Assembly: GCA_002398105.1 (NCBI GenBank)
Contig: DHCD01000054.1
Span: 13,027-21,950, forward strand
Origin: Syntrophomonas sp. UBA4911
GTDB taxonomy: Bacteria; Bacillota; Syntrophomonadia; Syntrophomonadales; Syntrophomonadaceae
Length of the DNA stretch: 8,924 bases
Direction: 5' to 3'
Part shown: piece by piece, positions 6,022 through 8,924 of the stretch
Layout: every line of letters starts with the position of its first letter
How positions within the stretch are numbered: position 1 is the first letter of the stretch
Position numbers and translations under genes: made by a program
The notes under the pieces: model-generated
Told to the model about the DNA's origin: nothing
The model's input: the letters and a program-made list of their open reading frames with translations, nothing else
Database searches by the model: none

Positions 6022-6579
6022 GTGAAAAACCGTACTTTATGGATCGTTGTGGCCGTTATGGCCATAATCCTGGTGTCAGGCGTGTCCATGTATAACGGCA
6101 TGGTCAATGATAACGAGAAAATTGACAATGCGTGGAGCCAGGTGGAAAGCCAGCTGCAAAGGCGTTCCGATCTGATTCCTAATCTGGTCGCGACCACCAA
6201 GGCTTACGCCACCCAGGAAAAGGAGATATTTACCCAGGTGGCGGAGGCCCGCAGTAAACTGGCCGGAGCCAATACCCTGGGAGAAAAGGCCCAGGCTGAC
6301 GCCGATCTGGGCAGCGCTCTCAGCCGTTTGCTGGTAGTGGTGGAAAGATATCCGGAATTAAAATCAGATGCCAACTTTCGCCAGTTGTCAGACCAGCTGG
6401 AAGGAACCGAAAACCGCCTGGCCACGACCCGCAGAGACTACAATGATGCAGTTCGATCTTACAACACCCGCATTAAGCGGTTCCCGGGCAATATCATCGC
6501 AGGCATGGCCGGCTTCGAGTCTCGGGAATACTTCGAAGCTGCCGAAGGCGCCCAGAAGGTGCCCGAGGTTAAGTTCTAA
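6022..6579 (+). CDS. lemA: LemA family protein
   Basis: LemA proteins are small, widespread, membrane-anchored helical proteins of unclear function, commonly encoded next to TPM-domain (YgcG-type) genes as here. The start is GTG at 6022, 7 bases after GAGAGGGGG (6006-6014), giving 185 residues, a normal length. One membrane segment spans about residues 6-24 (rich in I, V, L, A, M). It is followed by the family signature around 30-62, including N-A-W-S-Q-V and R-R-S-D-L-I-P-N-L-V, then a long charged helical region likely to form coiled-coil hairpins, and the typical end F-E-A-A-E-G-A-Q-K-V-P (171-181). The soluble part would face outside under the usual topology for the family, which was not tested here. 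It is probably co-transcribed with the TPM gene 60 bases downstream. Confidence 0.93.
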   Translation: MKNRTLWIVVAVMAIILVSGVSMYNGMVNDNEKIDNAWSQVESQLQRRSDLIPNLVATTKAYATQEKEIFTQVAEARSKLAGANTLGEKAQADADLGSALSRLLVVVERYPELKSDANFRQLSDQLEGTENRLATTRRDYNDAVRSYNTRIKRFPGNIIAGMAGFESREYFEAAEGAQKVPEVKF

Positions 6580-6599
6580 TGGTTAAATCAGGTGAAGCC

Positions 6600-6614
6600 T
6601 ACGGAGGTTCCGTA
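6600..6614 (+). other. Small hairpin between lemA and the TPM gene
   Basis: TACGG (6600-6604) and CCGTA (6610-6614) enclose a 5-base loop, followed by CTTTTCC. The stem is only five pairs and the T-run is four bases, so at most it would be a weak attenuator that lowers downstream expression. Confidence 0.35.
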
Positions 6615-6639
6615 CTTTTCCGCCGGGAGATGATATAAT

Positions 6640-7440
6640 ATGCGCAAGAACTTATTGATGCTGACAAGTTTGATAATGCTGCTGGTATTTAACCTGCCGG
6701 CACTGGCGGCTATGGATATACCCCAACCCGATCGCAATTTTTACTGCCTGGACAACGCCGGCATGCTGTCCCCGGAAACTGAGGCTGCTATCCTGAATGC
6801 CAGCCAAAGCCTGCAGCAAAAGACGGGAGCCCAGATCGTAGTCGTCACCGTTCCTACTCTGGGGGAAGATGTGGTTCTGGAGGAATACTCCCTGGAAATT
6901 TTGCGCCAGTGGGGCATCGGGGATAAGGAAAAAAACAACGGGGTCTTGCTGCTGATCGCCCAGGAAGAAAGAAAAAGCCGGATCGAAATAGGTTATGGGT
7001 TGGAAGGAGCCTTGCCCGATGCTAAAACCGGGCGGATCCAGGACGAGTATCTACTGCCTTATTTTAAAGAGGGGCAGTTCGATACCGGGGTTATTAAAAC
7101 CTATAATGCGCTCTTAAAGGAAGTATGCGCGGAGTATGATATTCCTTATGAGCCGGCTGCGGCCGGCACAGCCGGTCAGAGCCCTTCCTCTCAGCGGGAT
7201 GGATTCTCCTGGCCGGCGGTCATAGGCATATTGATTGCCCTTTATATAATATTCCGTATGATCCGTCCCGGTGGAGGTTCCTCGGGAGGAGGTCCCCGCA
7301 GCGGGGGCGGCAGGCGTTATTATCGCGGAGGCGGCGGCTACTTTGGCGGTGGAGGCTTTGGAGGCTTCGGCGGCGGCGGCTTCGGGGGTTTTGGTGGCGG
7401 CGGTTCCGGCGGCGGCGGCGGCAGCAGCCGCGGCTGGTAA
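6640..7440 (+). CDS. TPM-domain membrane protein (YgcG-type) with Gly-rich C-terminal tail
   Basis: The ATG at 6640 follows a GGGAGA ribosome binding site at 6625-6630 (9-base spacing). A signal peptide covers residues 1-23 (positive MRKN start, hydrophobic core, A-L-A cleavage motif at 21-23). The TPM domain runs from about 33 to 165, with L-D-N-A-G-M-L-S (37-44), K-T-G-A-Q-I-V-V-V-T (61-70), W-G-I-G (91-94), N-N-G-V-L-L-L-I (99-106) and I-E-I-G-Y-G-L-E-G (115-123), all typical of the family. One membrane segment follows at about 191-208, then a tail from 211 made almost wholly of Gly with Ser, Phe and Tyr, ending SSRGW. This is the usual build: domain outside the membrane, anchor, then a Gly-rich tail inside. 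TPM domains have been linked to phosphatase activity and photosystem repair in plants and to membrane-protein upkeep in bacteria, but the role here is unknown. It is paired with lemA. Confidence 0.92.
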   Translation: MRKNLLMLTSLIMLLVFNLPALAAMDIPQPDRNFYCLDNAGMLSPETEAAILNASQSLQQKTGAQIVVVTVPTLGEDVVLEEYSLEILRQWGIGDKEKNNGVLLLIAQEERKSRIEIGYGLEGALPDAKTGRIQDEYLLPYFKEGQFDTGVIKTYNALLKEVCAEYDIPYEPAAAGTAGQSPSSQRDGFSWPAVIGILIALYIIFRMIRPGGGSSGGGPRSGGGRRYYRGGGGYFGGGGFGGFGGGGFGGFGGGGSGGGGGSSRGW

Positions 7441-7468
7441 CAGCCGGACCGCGGGAAACCGCAGGCTG
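7441..7468 (+). other. GNRA-capped hairpin directly after the TPM stop codon
   Basis: CAGCC (7441-7445) pairs with GGCTG (7464-7468), and inside it GCGG (7451-7454) pairs with CCGC (7459-7462) closing a GAAA tetraloop. The inner and outer stems are separated by GGACC on one side and a single A on the other. GNRA loops are typical of stable RNA structures. No T-run follows, so simple termination is unlikely. Confidence 0.5.
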
Positions 7469-7492
7469 TAATGGAATCAAAAGGAAATCGGA

Positions 7493-7518
7493 CGCCGAAG
7501 GAGTCTGACCCTTCGGCG
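7493..7518 (+). other. Perfect 9-bp hairpin upstream of htpG
   Basis: CGCCGAAGG (7493-7501) pairs exactly with CCTTCGGCG (7510-7518) around an 8-base loop, 48 bases before the htpG start. The sequence after it is A/T-rich but A-led (CTGATAATCATAAATAAAA), so it is at best a poor terminator. It could be a weak terminator for the TPM transcript or a leader structure for htpG. It is not a CIRCE element: the TTAGCACTC/GAGTGCTAA arms are absent. Confidence 0.5.
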
Positions 7519-7566
7519 CTGATAATCATAAATAAAATTATTATTCCATTGTGAGGTGTTGCAATC

Positions 7567-8924
7567 ATGGAAAAAACGCAGTTTAAGACTGAATCCCGGC
7601 GTCTGTTGGATTTAATGATTAACTCCGTATATACCAACCGGGAAATCTTTTTGAGAGAATTGATTTCCAACGCCAGTGATGCCGTGGATAAGTTGTATTT
7701 TCGTTCTTTGACCGACCAAAATGTCGGTCTGGAAAGAGAAGATTTCAGCATTAGAATCACCGTAGACAAGGAGGCGCGGACTTTTATCATTTCCGATAAC
7801 GGCATTGGTATGACCAGGGAAGAACTGGACAGCAATCTGGGCACCATAGCCAACAGTGGTTCTCTGGCCTTTATCCGGGAAAATGAAGGTCTGGAGGATA
7901 TTGATATTATCGGCCAATTCGGGGTCGGCTTCTATTCGTCTTTTATGGTCAGTAAGCGGGTTACGGTAATAACCAGGGCTTATGGCTCAGAGGAAGCCTG
8001 GCAATGGGAATCGGAAGGTCTGGACGGCTACCTTATCACCAGCGCCGGCAAAGATAGTGTGGGAACCGCTATTATTCTCAACCTCAAGGACAACAATGAC
8101 GAGGACAATTACGATGAGTTTCTGGATGCCCGCAAAATCAAGTCACTTATTAAAAAATATTCGGATTATATTCGCTATCCCATCAAAATGGATATGGAAA
8201 AACAGCGGCTTAAAGAAGGCAGCGAAAACGAGTATGAACCCTATGTGGAAACGGAAATCCTCAATAGCATGGTTCCTATCTGGCGCAAAAATAAGAGCGA
8301 GCTCACGGATGAAGACTATTTCTATTTTTATAAGGAAAAGTTTTTTGATTATGAAAATCCTCTGCGGGTTATCCATAGCAGTACTGAAGGTCGGGCTACG
8401 TATAATGCCCTGCTTTTCATCCCTGCCCGTACTCCCCACAACTACTACAGCAAGGATTATGAAAAGGGCCTGCAGCTCTATTCCAACGGGGTCTTGATCA
8501 TGGACAAATGCGCTGACCTGCTGCCCGACCACTTTAATTTTGTCAGGGGCCTGGTGGACTCCCAGGATTTATCGCTTAATATTTCCCGGGAAATGCTCCA
8601 GCATGACCGTCAGCTAAAACTGATCGCCAAAAGTCTGGAGAAAAAAATAGCCGGCGAACTGCTTGATATGTTAAACCAGCAGCGGGAAGAATATGAAAAA
8701 TTCTTTAAAAGCTTCGGCCTGCAGCTTAAGTGGGGTGTCTACAACCAGTTCGGCCTCAACAAGGAGATGCTGAAGCCGCTGATTATGTTTTATTCTTCCC
8801 GTGAGCAGAAGCTGGTGACGATCGAAGAGTATATCGGCCGCATGCAGGAAGACCAGAAATACATTTACTATGCCGGCGGTGACAGCATAGACCGCATCGA
8901 CCGCCTGCCGCAAACGGAATTAGT
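7567..8924 (+). CDS. htpG: Molecular chaperone HtpG (Hsp90), 3' end beyond the window
   Basis: HtpG is the bacterial Hsp90, a cytosolic ATP-dependent dimeric chaperone. The ATG at 7567 follows GAGGTG (7553-7558) with 8 bases between. The frame stays open to the window edge, giving 452 residues of an expected ~620-640. The GHKL ATPase motifs are intact: R-E-L-I-S-N-A-S-D-A (30-39, with E31 the ATP-hydrolysis glutamate), D-N-G-I-G-M (77-82, D77 contacting adenine), G-T-I-A-N-S-G-S near 92-99, and G-Q-F-G-V-G-F-Y-S (116-124). In the middle domain N-I-S-R-E-M-L-Q (338-345) carries R341, the arginine that contacts the ATP phosphate. The C-terminal dimerisation domain is mostly outside the window. 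No frameshift or stop was found on reading the frame codon by codon. No CIRCE site is present upstream, so HrcA control is not supported. Confidence 0.96.
   Translation, partial: MEKTQFKTESRRLLDLMINSVYTNREIFLRELISNASDAVDKLYFRSLTDQNVGLEREDFSIRITVDKEARTFIISDNGIGMTREELDSNLGTIANSGSLAFIRENEGLEDIDIIGQFGVGFYSSFMVSKRVTVITRAYGSEEAWQWESEGLDGYLITSAGKDSVGTAIILNLKDNNDEDNYDEFLDARKIKSLIKKYSDYIRYPIKMDMEKQRLKEGSENEYEPYVETEILNSMVPIWRKNKSELTDEDYFYFYKEKFFDYENPLRVIHSSTEGRATYNALLFIPARTPHNYYSKDYEKGLQLYSNGVLIMDKCADLLPDHFNFVRGLVDSQDLSLNISREMLQHDRQLKLIAKSLEKKIAGELLDMLNQQREEYEKFFKSFGLQLKWGVYNQFGLNKEMLKPLIMFYSSREQKLVTIEEYIGRMQEDQKYIYYAGGDSIDRIDRLPQTEL

Noticed and set aside
7321..7432. GC-rich tandem repeat in non-coding DNA
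   Set aside because: It is in frame and encodes the Gly-rich tail that is normal for TPM-domain proteins; the repetition follows from the protein sequence.
7493..7518. CIRCE heat-shock operator before htpG
   Set aside because: The inverted repeat arms are CGCCGAAGG/CCTTCGGCG and not the TTAGCACTC/GAGTGCTAA arms that define CIRCE.
7338..7853. A 171-codon minus-strand frame across the TPM tail and the start of htpG
   Set aside because: It ends in a poly-Pro/Lys run that is simply the complement of the Gly-rich tail, and the rest is antisense to conserved HtpG motifs.

Overview
The window reads as chromosome of an anaerobic, fatty-acid-metabolising Firmicute, most like the Syntrophomonadaceae (Syntrophomonas and relatives). 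The evidence is gene order and protein type. A thiolase, a long-form acyl-CoA dehydrogenase and a 4-hydroxybutyrate/acetate-type CoA-transferase lie head to tail, which from memory matches a beta-oxidation cluster in Syntrophomonas wolfei. Shine-Dalgarno sites are strong and Gram-positive in style. The assignment was not checked against any database. No phage, transposase, CRISPR array, tRNA or rRNA was seen.

Layout: (1) 2-871, the 3' part of an acetyl-CoA acetyltransferase, its start lying before the window. (2) 872-1301, a 430-base gap with two mutually exclusive long hairpins, an imperfect TTGC tetranucleotide run, a short direct repeat, a 10-base inverted repeat pair and a group of palindromes just before the next gene. 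(3) 1302-3137 acyl-CoA dehydrogenase and 3253-4596 CoA-transferase, separated by a hairpin and closed by a terminator at about 4655-4702. (4) 4746-5849 on the minus strand, converging on the CoA-transferase: a half-length PurL-like protein of the AIR-synthase superfamily with an unusual set of cysteines. (5) Divergent from it, lemA (6022-6579) and a TPM-domain membrane protein with a glycine-rich tail (6640-7440). (6) Two tandem hairpins, then htpG (Hsp90) from 7567 to beyond the right edge.

How the genes fit together: the CoA-transferase can activate a fatty acid with CoA taken from an acyl-CoA, the dehydrogenase makes the 2,3-enoyl-CoA, and the thiolase cleaves the 3-ketoacyl-CoA to acetyl-CoA. 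The hydratase and 3-hydroxyacyl-CoA dehydrogenase for the middle steps are not in the window and may lie to its left. The PurL-like gene, the lemA/TPM pair and htpG look like separate transcription units with no evident link to beta-oxidation.

Most of the window is ordinary metabolism and housekeeping. The points most worth a second look are the cysteine-decorated PurL-like protein and the structured, repeat-rich gap at 872-1301. I found no convincing new multi-gene system.
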